A stretch of DNA of 9,872 bases from an uncultured Burkholderiaceae bacterium (lineage in GTDB: Bacteria; Pseudomonadota; Gammaproteobacteria; Burkholderiales; Burkholderiaceae_F). A model generated the notes under the pieces. It saw only the letters and a program-made list of their open reading frames with translations. It made no database searches and was not told the DNA's origin. Every line of letters starts with the position of its first letter. The stretch's first letter is position 1. The stretch lies in the NCBI GenBank assembly GCA_937936215.1, contig CALGWX010000184.1:1-9872 (forward strand), read 5' to 3'. The position numbers were made by a program, and so were the translations under genes. Shown in pieces: positions 1-7,394 of this stretch.

Positions 1-677
1 ACGTGCACGCCTTCTACGGCGAGTCGCACATCCTGCACGGCGTCGACCTGACGGTGAACCGCGGCGAGGTCGTCACGCTGCTCGGCCGCAACGGCGCCGG
101 CCGCACCACCACGCTGAAGGCGATCCTCGGCCTGGTCGGCAGGCGTTCGGGCTCGATCATGGTCAACGGAGTCGAGACGATTCATCTGCCGCCGCACAGG
201 ATCGCGCAGCTCGGCATCGGCTACTGCCCCGAAGAGCGCGGCATCTTTGCCAGCCTGTCGTGCGAGGAGAACCTGCTGCTGCCGCCGCCGGTGGCGAGCG
301 GCGGGATGTCGCTGGACGAGATCTACGCCATGTTCCCCAACCTGAAGGAGCGCCGCGCCAGCCCCGGCATGCGGCTGTCCGGCGGCGAGCAGCAGATGCT
401 GGCGGTCGCGCGGATCCTGCGCACCGGCGCGAAGCTGCTTCTGCTCGACGAGATCTCCGAGGGCCTGGCACCGGTGATCGTCCAGGCGCTGGCGCGCACG
501 ATCCGCACGCTGCGCGAGAAGGGGTTCACGATCGTCATGGTCGAGCAGAACTTCCGCTTCGCCGCCCCGCTGGCGGACCGTTTCTACGTGATGGAGCACG
601 GCCGCATCGTCGAAAGCTTTACCGCCGCCGAACTGCAGTCCAAGATGGGCATGCTGCACGAGTACCTCGGCGTCTGA
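1..677 (+). CDS. livF: HAAT-type ABC transporter ATP-binding protein LivF (5' end off the window)
   Basis: This is the cytoplasmic ATPase that powers uptake through the LivH/LivM permeases encoded just downstream. The visible 224 residues (numbered from the GTG at 3) carry a Walker A-like loop GRNGAGRTT (28-36), the ABC signature LSGGEQQ (125-131), Walker B LLLLDE (145-150) and the LivF-style VEQN (180-183) in place of the usual H-loop histidine. The first visible residues (HAFYGESHILHGVDL) match the part of LivF just after its N-terminus, so the GTG at 3 is probably internal and roughly 5-10 residues are missing upstream. The Walker A lysine is replaced by Arg34 (CGC, 102-104). I believe this occurs in some LivF relatives. 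The stop is followed 38 nt later by the binding-protein gene, so they are probably co-transcribed. Assignment to LivF rather than LivG rests on the short length and the DEISEGLAP and VEQN motifs. Confidence 0.93.
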   Translation, partial: VHAFYGESHILHGVDLTVNRGEVVTLLGRNGAGRTTTLKAILGLVGRRSGSIMVNGVETIHLPPHRIAQLGIGYCPEERGIFASLSCEENLLLPPPVASGGMSLDEIYAMFPNLKERRASPGMRLSGGEQQMLAVARILRTGAKLLLLDEISEGLAPVIVQALARTIRTLREKGFTIVMVEQNFRFAAPLADRFYVMEHGRIVESFTAAELQSKMGMLHEYLGV

Positions 678-715
678 TTCCCCACCCGCCCGAAACACAA
701 GACAGAGGAGGCAAC

Positions 716-1957
716 ATGAAGCGCAAGTTCCTGCCGGCCATGATCGCGGCCGCTTTCGCCCTTGGCATCGGCAGCGCCCAGGCGCAGATCTCCGACGGCA
801 TCGTCAAGATCGGCGTGCTCAACGACATGTCGGGGCTCTACGCCGACCTCACGGGGCCCGGCTCGGTGGTGGCGGCCCGGCTGGCGGTGGAGGACTTCCA
901 GAAGACCTCCAAGGCCGGACTGAAGGTCGAGATCATCAGCGCCGACCACCAGAACAAGCCCGACGTCGGCTCGAACATCGCCCGCCAGTGGTACGACAAG
1001 GACAACGTCGACGTCATCGTCGACGTGCCCACCTCCAGCGTGGCGCTCGCGGTCAACCAGATCACGCGCGAGAAGGGCAAGGCGTTCCTCGTCTCCGGCG
1101 CGGCGACCTCGGACCTGACCGGCAAGGCGTGCTCGCCGAACACGATCCATTGGACCTACGACACCTGGATGCTGGCCAACGGCACCGGCAGCGCGATCGT
1201 CAAGACCGGCGGCGACACCTGGTTCTTCCTCACCGCCGACTACGCGTTCGGCCACGCGCTGGAGCGCGACACCGAGGCGGTGGTGCTGAAAAATGGCGGC
1301 AAGGTGCTCGGCAAGGTCCGGCATCCGTTCCCCGGCTCCGACTTCTCGTCGTTCCTGCTGCAGGCGCAGTCGTCGAAGGCGAAGATCATCGGCCTGGCCA
1401 ACGCCGGCGGCGACACCATCAACTCGATCAAGCAGGCGGCCGAGTTCGGCATCACCAAGCGCGGCCAGAACCTCGCCGGGCTGCTGGTGTTCCTCACCGA
1501 CGTCAAGGCGCTCGGGCTCGACGTCGCCCAGGGTCTTATCTTTACGGAGACCTTCTATTGGGACCTGAACGACGCCACGCGCGAGTTTGCCAAGCGGTTC
1601 TCGGCCCAGGCGCCGCGCAACAACTACCCGACGATGATCCATGCCGGCGTGTACTCGGCGGTGCTGCACTACCTGAAGGCGGTCGAAGCGATCAAGACCG
1701 ACGACGGCACCAAGGTCGTCGAGCAGATGAAGAAGATGCCGACGGATGATCCGCTGTTCGGCAAGGGAACGATCCGTGTGGACGGGCGCAAGATCCACCC
1801 CGCGTACTTGGTCGAGGTGAAGTCCCCGGCCGAGTCCAAGGGACCGTGGGACCTCTACAAGATCCGCGCAACGATCCCGGCGGAGCAGGCCTTCAGGCCG
1901 CTGTCGGAAAGCGACTGCCCGCTGGTGACCGGCGGTGCCGCCCCGGCGAAGAAGTGA
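716..1957 (+). CDS. Periplasmic substrate-binding protein of HAAT ABC transporter (LivJ/LivK-like)
   Basis: This 413-residue type I periplasmic binding protein captures the substrate and delivers it to LivHM. The ATG at 716 has a strong Shine-Dalgarno AGAGGAG (704-710) 5 nt upstream. It opens a classic Sec signal peptide: K2-R3-K4, a hydrophobic stretch to about residue 19, and a likely cleavage after AQA (21-23). The mature part begins with the family hallmark IVKIGVLNDMSGLYADLTGP (29-48). Cys139 (ACSPNTIHW) and Cys401 (SDCPLV) are the only obvious mature-domain cysteines and could form a disulfide; that is inference. The sequence resembles the branch of Leu/Ile/Val-binding homologues often found with aromatic-acid or amino-acid catabolic genes. 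The ligand cannot be assigned from sequence, so no symbol is given. A hairpin starts 7 nt after the stop. Confidence 0.93.
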   Translation: MKRKFLPAMIAAAFALGIGSAQAQISDGIVKIGVLNDMSGLYADLTGPGSVVAARLAVEDFQKTSKAGLKVEIISADHQNKPDVGSNIARQWYDKDNVDVIVDVPTSSVALAVNQITREKGKAFLVSGAATSDLTGKACSPNTIHWTYDTWMLANGTGSAIVKTGGDTWFFLTADYAFGHALERDTEAVVLKNGGKVLGKVRHPFPGSDFSSFLLQAQSSKAKIIGLANAGGDTINSIKQAAEFGITKRGQNLAGLLVFLTDVKALGLDVAQGLIFTETFYWDLNDATREFAKRFSAQAPRNNYPTMIHAGVYSAVLHYLKAVEAIKTDDGTKVVEQMKKMPTDDPLFGKGTIRVDGRKIHPAYLVEVKSPAESKGPWDLYKIRATIPAEQAFRPLSESDCPLVTGGAAPAKK

Positions 1958-1964
1958 TGGGCCG

Positions 1965-1995
1965 ACGCCACGCGGGCGGCCCTCCCGCGCGGCGT
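1965..1995 (+). promoter_or_regulatory. Intercistronic stem-loop after the binding-protein gene
   Basis: The arms ACGCCACGCGGG (1965-1976) and CCCGCGCGGCGT (1984-1995) pair over 12 positions with a single A-C mismatch and a 7-nt loop. The hairpin begins 7 nt after the TGA of the binding-protein gene. No T-run follows, so it is not a standard Rho-independent terminator. Such stems often protect the 3' end of the upstream message, which would let the binding protein be made in excess over the permeases. That role is inference. Confidence 0.6.
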
Positions 1996-2185
1996 TCACC
2001 GACCGAGCGGATGACGTGAACCGCGAGCCCGTCAGCCGATTCTTTCCCGCGCCCCGAGGCGGCGTCGCGTGGCGCGCGCTAGCCTTGGCGCACCGACAGG
2101 CGCACGGGCGCGGAGGCGGCGTGCGCGTCGGGCGGGCGCGCCATGCGGCCGGCCGCGGCCGAAACTGATTTCGCGAGCCGGCACA
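1996..2185. other. Intergenic remainder between binding-protein gene and livH, no gene seen
   Basis: With the hairpin before it, this makes a 228-bp gap inside an otherwise tight operon. All frames give low-complexity Arg/Ala/Gly-rich translations with no family resemblance. It includes the 12-bp GC palindrome GCGGCCGGCCGC near 2143-2154. I see no convincing promoter. An in-frame GTG at 2069 would add a 39-residue Arg/Ala-rich tail to LivH, which looks artefactual. Confidence 0.5.
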
Positions 2186-3070
2186 GTGGAAATCTTTGGC
2201 GTTCCCTCGCAGGCGCTCTTCGGCCAGCTTCTGATCGGGCTGATCAACGGCTCGTTTTATGCGCTGCTGTCGCTCGGCCTGGCGGTGATCTTCGGGCTGC
2301 TGAACATCATCAACTTCACTCACGGCGCCCAGTACATGATGGGGGCGTTCGTCGCCTACATCCTGCTCAACCACTTCGGCGTCAGCTACTGGTGGGCGCT
2401 GCTGATCGCCCCCGTCCTTGTCGGCGCCACCGGCGTGATCATCGAGCGCACGATGCTGTCGCGGCTGTACAAGCTCGACCACCTGTATGGCCTGCTGCTG
2501 ACCTTCGGTCTGGCGCTCGTGATCCAGGGGCTGTTCCGGCAGCAGTACGGCTCGGCCGGCTTGCCGTACCAGATCCCCGCCCAGCTGCAGGGGGCGCAGA
2601 ACCTCGGCTTCATGTTCCTGCCCAACTACCGGGCGTGGGTGATCGTCGCCTCGCTGGTGGTGTGCCTGTCCACCTGGTACGTGATCGAGCGCACCAAGCT
2701 CGGCGCCTACCTGCGCGCCGCGACCGAGAACCCGCAACTGGTGCAGGCCTTCGGCATCAACGTGCCGCGGATGATCACCGCCACCTATGGCTTCGGCGTC
2801 GGACTCGCCGCGCTCGCCGGTGTGATGGCGGCGCCGATTTACCAGGTCAGCCCGCAGATGGGAGCGGATCTCATCATCGTCGTCTTCGCGGTGGTCGTGA
2901 TCGGCGGCATGGGATCGATCATGGGCGCCATTGTCACCGGCTTCGGGCTCGGCATCGTCGAGGGGCTGACGAAGGTGTTCTACCCCGAGGCCTCCAGCAC
3001 GGTGATCTTCATCATCATGGCGATCGTGCTGCTGGTGCGGCCGGCCGGACTCTTTGGGACGCAGAAGTAG
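2186..3070 (+). CDS. livH: HAAT-type ABC transporter permease LivH
   Basis: This 294-residue inner-membrane permease forms the channel with LivM. I chose the GTG at 2186 because the protein then begins (M)EIFGVPSQALFGQLL, as LivH proteins of this branch do, and has normal family length. The upstream Shine-Dalgarno is weak (GCGAG near 2173-2177). The family hallmark GLAVIFGLLNIINFTHG lies at 31-47, several hydrophobic segments follow, and the cytoplasmic EAA-like coupling loop is near 170-197 (TKLGAYLRAATENPQLVQAFG). The Gly-rich segment VVVIGGMGSIMGAIVTG (236-252) and the C-terminal RPAGLFG (285-291) are also typical. The stop codon TAG directly abuts the ATG of livM, so translation is probably coupled. 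The substrate is unknown, as for the binding protein. Confidence 0.93.
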   Translation: MEIFGVPSQALFGQLLIGLINGSFYALLSLGLAVIFGLLNIINFTHGAQYMMGAFVAYILLNHFGVSYWWALLIAPVLVGATGVIIERTMLSRLYKLDHLYGLLLTFGLALVIQGLFRQQYGSAGLPYQIPAQLQGAQNLGFMFLPNYRAWVIVASLVVCLSTWYVIERTKLGAYLRAATENPQLVQAFGINVPRMITATYGFGVGLAALAGVMAAPIYQVSPQMGADLIIVVFAVVVIGGMGSIMGAIVTGFGLGIVEGLTKVFYPEASSTVIFIIMAIVLLVRPAGLFGTQK

Positions 3071-4027
3071 ATGGCCGCCGTCGCACTCGCCCCCCCTGCC
3101 GAGACGCTGGCCTACCAGCGCAAGGTCTTCATCTTCATGGCGGTGGTGTTCGCGGTCGCGCCGCTGGTCGTCTACCCGGTCTTCATGATGAAGGTGATGT
3201 GCTTCGCGCTGTTCGCGTGCGCCTTCAACCTGCTGATCGGCTATGTCGGCCTGCTGTCGTTCGGCCACGCGATGTTCTTCGGCATGGCCAGCTACGTCTC
3301 GGCGCACGCCGCCAAGGTCTGGGGCCTGACGCCCGAACTGGCGATCCTGTCCGGCACGGTGGTGGCCACCGCGCTCGGCTTCGTCGCCGGCTCGCTGGCG
3401 ATCCGGCGGCTGGGCATCTACTTCGCGATGATCACGCTGGCGCTGGCGCAGATGGTCTTCTTCTTCAGCCTGCAGGCGCCCTTCACCGGCGGCGAGGACG
3501 GCATCCAGGCGGTGCCGCGCGGGCACCTGTTCGGCGTCATCGACCTGTCCGAGACGTTCTCGATGTACCTGCTGGTGCTGACGATCTTCCTCGGCGGCTT
3601 TCTCTTCATCTACCGCATCGTGCACTCGCCGTTCGGCCAGGTGCTGAAGGCCATCCGCGAGAACGAGAGCCGGGCGCTGTCGCTCGGCTACGACGTCGAC
3701 AAGTACAAGCTAGTGGCGTTCGTTCTCTCGGCGGGCCTGTCGGGGCTGGCGGGCGCGACCAAGGCGCTGGTGTTCCAGCTGGCGTCGCTGACCGACGTGC
3801 ACTGGACGATGTCCGGCGAGGTGGTGCTGATGACGCTGCTCGGCGGCCTAGGCACGATCTTCGGCCCCGTGGTCGGCGCCGCCGTGATCATCACCATGCA
3901 GAACTACCTGGCGCAGCTCGGCGCCTGGGTGACGATCGTTCAAGGCCTGATCTTCGTCGTCTGCGTGCTCGCCTTCCGCCGCGGCATCGTCGGCGAGATC
4001 GCGCACGCGCTGAAAAAACCGCTGTAG
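3071..4027 (+). CDS. livM: HAAT-type ABC transporter permease LivM
   Basis: This 318-residue second permease subunit starts with an ATG immediately after the livH stop, with no spacer, so its ribosome-binding sequence must lie inside the end of livH (GGGA near 3057). The N-terminus has a short soluble stretch, then hydrophobic segments and the LivM hallmark NLLIGYVGLLSFGHAMFFGM (53-72). The motif LGIYFAMITLALAQM (114-128) and the EAA-type coupling loop SPFGQVLKAIRENESRALSL (186-205) are both clear. The C-terminal half carries LLGGLGTIFGPVVGA (256-270), the LivM counterpart of the Gly-rich segment in LivH. It pairs with LivH and the LivF ATPase. A second ATPase, LivG, would normally be needed but is not in the window. 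Confidence 0.93.
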   Translation: MAAVALAPPAETLAYQRKVFIFMAVVFAVAPLVVYPVFMMKVMCFALFACAFNLLIGYVGLLSFGHAMFFGMASYVSAHAAKVWGLTPELAILSGTVVATALGFVAGSLAIRRLGIYFAMITLALAQMVFFFSLQAPFTGGEDGIQAVPRGHLFGVIDLSETFSMYLLVLTIFLGGFLFIYRIVHSPFGQVLKAIRENESRALSLGYDVDKYKLVAFVLSAGLSGLAGATKALVFQLASLTDVHWTMSGEVVLMTLLGGLGTIFGPVVGAAVIITMQNYLAQLGAWVTIVQGLIFVVCVLAFRRGIVGEIAHALKKPL

Positions 4028-4037
4028 CTGCCTGATG

Positions 4038-4062
4038 CGGCGGCCGCAGCGGCACGCCGCCG
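4038..4062 (+). promoter_or_regulatory. Short GC hairpin in the livM-thioesterase gap
   Basis: The arms CGGCGGC (4038-4044) and GCCGCCG (4056-4062) pair over 7 bp with an 11-nt loop, between the livM stop (4027) and the thioesterase start (4079). No T-run follows. It may be a weak pause or mRNA-stability element, or simply a product of the high GC content. Confidence 0.3.
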
Positions 4063-4078
4063 GCCCAGGCCCGTCGCC

Positions 4079-4570
4079 GTGACCGCGCATTCCCCTGCCC
4101 CGCGCCGCAGCGCCGCCGAGCAGCGCAAGCTGGACGCCGCGCTCACGGATCTGTTCGAGCGCAAAATCAGCTTCAACCAGGTCCTGGGCCTGAAGGTGCT
4201 CACGCTCGGCCCCGGCGGGCCGCAGCTGCGCTTCGAGATGCGGCCGGAACTCGTCGGCCACTACCTGTACGGGCGCCTGCACGGCGGCGTCATCTCCGCC
4301 ACCCTGGACGCAATGGCGGGGCTGGCCATTATGGTCGCGCTGGGCGAGAAGCACAGCGAGGAGAGCGCCGAGCAGGTGATGCACCGTTTCCTGCGCCTGG
4401 GCACGATCGACCTGCGCATCGACTACCTGCGGCCGGGTCTGGGCCGCCACTTCGTCGCCAGCGCCGAGGTCCTTCGTCTCGGTGGCCGCGTCGGCTCGGT
4501 GCAGATGCGGCTCGTCAACGACGAGGGGAAGCTCGTCGCCACGGGCGCCGCCTCTTACATGCTCAGCTGA
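4079..4570 (+). CDS. yigI: YigI-like hotdog-fold acyl-CoA thioesterase
   Basis: The gene encodes 163 residues from a GTG start and is likely a cytosolic enzyme that hydrolyses acyl-CoA to free acid and CoA. The hotdog signature LHGGVISATLDAMAG (67-81) contains the HGG of the PaaI superfamily and the acidic Asp77. The block MHRFLRLGTIDLRIDYLRPG (101-120) and the ending ATGAASYML closely follow E. coli YigI (about 155 aa), a medium/long-chain acyl-CoA thioesterase. No other ATG/GTG/TTG lies in frame between the livM stop and 4079, so the GTG is the only sensible start, although I see no clear Shine-Dalgarno. It lies 51 nt after livM on the same strand and could end the liv transcript. Its stop is only 6 bp from the convergent aldehyde dehydrogenase stop. 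The acyl-CoA substrate here is unknown. Confidence 0.85.
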   Translation: MTAHSPAPRRSAAEQRKLDAALTDLFERKISFNQVLGLKVLTLGPGGPQLRFEMRPELVGHYLYGRLHGGVISATLDAMAGLAIMVALGEKHSEESAEQVMHRFLRLGTIDLRIDYLRPGLGRHFVASAEVLRLGGRVGSVQMRLVNDEGKLVATGAASYMLS

Positions 4571-4576
4571 GCCGCC

Positions 4577-6151
4577 CTACTCGACCACCGTCTGCGACTG
4601 CTCGCGCAGGTACTGCGGCAGGTAGTAAAACGAGCCGATCGCCTTGCCGGTGGTGCCGCTCGCCTTCCAGCCGCCAAACGGCTGGTAGCCCGGCCAGGCA
4701 CCCGTGGTCGCCCCCTGCGGCCGGTTGACGTAGACCACGCCGGCCTCGATGCGGTCGAGAAACTGCGGAATCTCGTCGTCCGCGCCATAGAAGCCGGCGG
4801 TCAGCCCATAGTCGCTCGCGTTGGCGAGATCGATCGCCTGCGCCACCGAGTCGACCTCCGCGACCAGCACCAGCGGGATGAACTTCTCCTCGTACCACAG
4901 CCGATAGTCCAGCGGCGCCGTGGCCACCGTCGGCGCGACGAACCAGCCGTTGGCGAGATCGCCGGCATCGAGCGTCTGGCCACCGGTCAACACCGTACCG
5001 TGGCGCCGCAGGTTCTCGGCGCACTTCTGATAGCGCAGGTACGCCGCCTCGTTGATCACCGGGCCCATCCAGTTCTCGCGCCGCGTCGGGTCGCCGACCG
5101 CGATCAGCCGCGTCTTGGCCACCAGTTTCTCGCGCAGCGACTCGGCGACCGGCCGCTCCACATACACGCGTGAACACGCCGAGCACTTCTGCCCCTGCAG
5201 CCCGAAGGCCGAGCGCACGATGCCGGTGGCGGCGCGCTCGAGATCGGCGTGACGGCTGACGATCGCCGCGTTCTTGCCGCCCATCTCGGCGATGCACGGC
5301 CGCGGCCACGCGCCCTGCGCGAACTGGCGCACGATGCCCATGCCGACCTCGTACGAGCCGGTGAAGGTCACGCCGGCCACCTGCGGCTCCGCGAGCAGCG
5401 CGGCGCCCACTTCGCCGCCGGCGCCGGTGACGTAGTTGACGACGCCGTCCGGCAGGCCGGCATCGCGCAGCACCTCGAGCAGCAGCCAGCCGCTCCAGGA
5501 GGTGTCGGTGGCGGTCTTGAACACCACCGTGTTGCCCGCCACCAGCGCGGCAGCGATCGGCCCACCGGCCAGCGCGAACGGGAAGTTGAACGGCGCGATC
5601 ACCGCCCACACCCCGTAGGGCTTGAGCACCGAGCGGTTGCGGCTGACGAAGCCCGGCAACGGATCGTTCGGCAGCCGGCGGTCGAAGCCATCATTGGCTT
5701 CCATCTGGTCGCAGTACCAGGTGAACAGGTCCGCCGTCTCCTGCACCTCGCCGAGCGACTCCATGCGGTTCTTGCCGACCTCGAGCGCTACCGCGGCGCC
5801 GATCTCGTAGACCCGCTGCTCAATCAGTGCCGCCACCCGCCGCAGCAGCCGCACCCGCTCTCGCCACGGTGTGTCCGCCCAGCCGCGGAACGCGCCCGCG
5901 GCGGCCGCCACCGCGTTGGCCGCATCCTGCGGCGTGCCGCGCACGAAGCGGCCGAGCAGCCAGCTCCGATCGATCGGCGAACGCACCTCGAAGCGATGTT
6001 CGCCCGCGCGCGGGCGGCCGGCGATCCACTGCGGATAGTCGCGCCCGAGCCGGGCGCGAACCTGCGCCAGCGCCGCCTCGAAGCGCTCGTGCAACTGCGG
6101 CGGGGGGTCGAACATGGTCGAGTAGGTCAGGCGAAAAGCAGTCTCAGTCAC
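4577..6151 (-). CDS. Aldehyde dehydrogenase, 1-pyrroline-5-carboxylate dehydrogenase type
   Basis: This 524-residue NAD(P)-dependent enzyme oxidises an aldehyde or semialdehyde to the acid. Visible landmarks are FNFPFALAGG (188-197, with oxyanion Asn189), cofactor-site Lys212 (VFKTATDT), FTGSYEVG (263-270), general-base Glu289 in EMGGKN, and catalytic Cys323 in GLQGQKCSACSR (317-328). The last motif is the form found in P5C dehydrogenases (RocA/PutA type). The C-terminal segment PFGGWKASGTTGKAIG is also characteristic. I prefer the GTG start at 6151 because GGGAG lies 9 nt upstream; an ATG at residue 13 is the alternative. True glutamate-semialdehyde activity is plausible, but the N-terminal region (RLTYSTMFDPPPQLHERFE) marks a subfamily whose substrate I cannot name, so no symbol is given. 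It is 173 bp downstream of the quinone-oxidoreductase-like gene on the same strand. Confidence 0.88.
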   Translation of the reverse strand: MTETAFRLTYSTMFDPPPQLHERFEAALAQVRARLGRDYPQWIAGRPRAGEHRFEVRSPIDRSWLLGRFVRGTPQDAANAVAAAAGAFRGWADTPWRERVRLLRRVAALIEQRVYEIGAAVALEVGKNRMESLGEVQETADLFTWYCDQMEANDGFDRRLPNDPLPGFVSRNRSVLKPYGVWAVIAPFNFPFALAGGPIAAALVAGNTVVFKTATDTSWSGWLLLEVLRDAGLPDGVVNYVTGAGGEVGAALLAEPQVAGVTFTGSYEVGMGIVRQFAQGAWPRPCIAEMGGKNAAIVSRHADLERAATGIVRSAFGLQGQKCSACSRVYVERPVAESLREKLVAKTRLIAVGDPTRRENWMGPVINEAAYLRYQKCAENLRRHGTVLTGGQTLDAGDLANGWFVAPTVATAPLDYRLWYEEKFIPLVLVAEVDSVAQAIDLANASDYGLTAGFYGADDEIPQFLDRIEAGVVYVNRPQGATTGAWPGYQPFGGWKASGTTGKAIGSFYYLPQYLREQSQTVVE

Positions 6152-6324
6152 GGCGCTTTACTCCCTTGTTTCGAACGAACGGGCCCCGACTCGGCAACCG
6201 ATTCGAGGCCATCACTGCCTGTCTCCGGCAAGCTCGCCCCAATCGTCCGGCGTTGCCCACGGCAGCGGCCAAGCCGGCCGCCGCTGCGGTCGGCGCCAAA
6301 GGGCGCAACCGGAAAACGCGCGCC
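6152..6324 (-). other. Gap between the oxidoreductase and aldehyde dehydrogenase genes, with a hairpin
   Basis: The 173-bp gap contains inverted arms GCAGCGGC (6262-6269) and GCCGCTGC (6280-6287) with a 10-nt loop, and no T-run on either strand. Just upstream of the aldehyde dehydrogenase start is the Shine-Dalgarno GGGAG (minus strand). A weak -35/-10-like pair (TTGCCG, 17 nt, TCGAAA) can be drawn on the minus strand but is not convincing. No small gene is seen. Confidence 0.4.
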
Positions 6325-7299
6325 TCATGGCCGGATCACTAGCTTGCCAACCGCGCGACGCTGCAGCAGATCTTCGAGCGCCCGCGAGGCCTCGGCGAGC
6401 GGATACTGCCTCGACACCAGCGGCCGTAGCCGGCCTTCGGCCAGCCAGCGCAGCAGCTGCGCCAGCAGACGACCGTTGCCCGCCGCATCGCGCTTGGCGT
6501 ACTCGCCCCAATAGACGCCGACGGCGGAGACCTCCTTCAACAGCAGCAGGTTGGCGGGAATCTGCGGGATCTCGCCGCCGGCAAAGCCGATCACCAGCAG
6601 GCGCCCGCGCCACGCCAGCGAGCGCAACGCCGCCGCCGTGTAACTACCACCCACCGGATCGAAGACGACGTCGACGCCGCGCCCGTCGGTCGCCTGCTTG
6701 ATCGCCTCCCGCAGGTCGGCCGACGCGTAGTCGATCAGCGCATCGGCACCGGCCGCCTGCGCCGCCCGCAGCTTGTCGCCGGACGAGGCCGCCGCAATGA
6801 CCCGCGCGCCGGCCAGCTTGCCGAGCTCGACTGCCGCCAGTCCCACGCCGCCGCCGGCGCCGAGCACCAACAGCGTCTCGACGGGTTTCAGTTGCCCGCG
6901 CTCCGCCAGGGCGTGCTGCGCCGTGGCGTAGGTCAGCGTGAAGCCGGCGGCAACCGCCATGTCCACCGAGGAGGGTAGCGGCGCCACCTGCTCTTGCGGC
7001 GCGCACACCTGTTCCGCGAAGCCGCCGAGGCCGACGAACGCGACCACGCGGTCGCCGGGCCTGAAGGTCGCGACACCGTCGCCCACGGTGTCGATCGTGC
7101 CGGCGACCTCGGTGCCGGGAACAAACGGCAGCGGCGGCCGCAGCTGATACTTGCCCTGGATGATCAGCGCGTCGGGAAAGTTCACCCCTGCGGCAGCGAC
7201 GCGAATGCGCACCTGCCCCGGCCCGGGCTGCGGCGGCGGCATGATGACCAGCCGCAGCCGCTCCGGCCCGCCCCACTCGACGCACTGGATCGCTCTCAT
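6325..7299 (-). CDS. Zinc-independent MDR-family NAD(P)H:quinone oxidoreductase-like protein
   Basis: This 324-residue protein of the medium-chain dehydrogenase/reductase superfamily falls in the quinone oxidoreductase (Qor) branch. The N-terminal GroES-like domain has GVNFPDALIIQGKYQ (38-52), where Asn40 replaces the catalytic-zinc cysteine of alcohol dehydrogenases, then PFVPGTEVAGTI (58-69). The Rossmann fold shows VLGAGGGVGLAAVELGK (145-161), matching the A-x-x-G-x-G NADPH-binding pattern of this branch. GRGVDVVFDPVGG and the C-terminal RRAVGKLVIRP are also typical. The ATG at 7299 is supported by GGAGG 5 nt upstream. It is a cytosolic NADPH-dependent reductase of quinones or other unsaturated carbonyls; some relatives are acryloyl-CoA or enoyl-type reductases, so the substrate is open. 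It is divergent from the yfcG gene (95-bp gap). Confidence 0.88.
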   Translation of the reverse strand: MRAIQCVEWGGPERLRLVIMPPPQPGPGQVRIRVAAAGVNFPDALIIQGKYQLRPPLPFVPGTEVAGTIDTVGDGVATFRPGDRVVAFVGLGGFAEQVCAPQEQVAPLPSSVDMAVAAGFTLTYATAQHALAERGQLKPVETLLVLGAGGGVGLAAVELGKLAGARVIAAASSGDKLRAAQAAGADALIDYASADLREAIKQATDGRGVDVVFDPVGGSYTAAALRSLAWRGRLLVIGFAGGEIPQIPANLLLLKEVSAVGVYWGEYAKRDAAGNGRLLAQLLRWLAEGRLRPLVSRQYPLAEASRALEDLLQRRAVGKLVIRP

Positions 7300-7394
7300 G
7301 CCCGCCTCCGCCGGCGGAATTTACGCGGGCGGTCGGGACGTCTCAATGCATCCGCTATCCTCGCCCGCAACTTTGCCTGCGAAGGAGGTTGCCG
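7300..7394. promoter_or_regulatory. Divergent intergenic region between the oxidoreductase gene and yfcG
   Basis: This 95-bp region must hold the promoters of both divergent genes if both are transcribed locally. On the minus strand GGAGG lies 5 nt before the oxidoreductase ATG. On the plus strand the strong Shine-Dalgarno GAAGGAGG (7381-7388) precedes the ATG at 7395. A possible -10 hexamer TATCCT (7356-7361) is present, but the matching -35 (TCGGGA, 7333-7338) is weak, so I do not call a firm promoter. Confidence 0.45.

Noticed and set aside
2069..2185. 39-residue N-terminal extension of LivH from GTG 2069
   Set aside because: The extension is Arg/Ala-rich low-complexity sequence, and LivH homologues begin at the GTG at 2186.
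584..3625. A 1013-codon open frame on the minus strand
   Set aside because: It runs antisense through three clear liv genes. Its translation is His/Arg/Asp-rich with no domains, which is the usual antisense shadow in GC-rich coding DNA.
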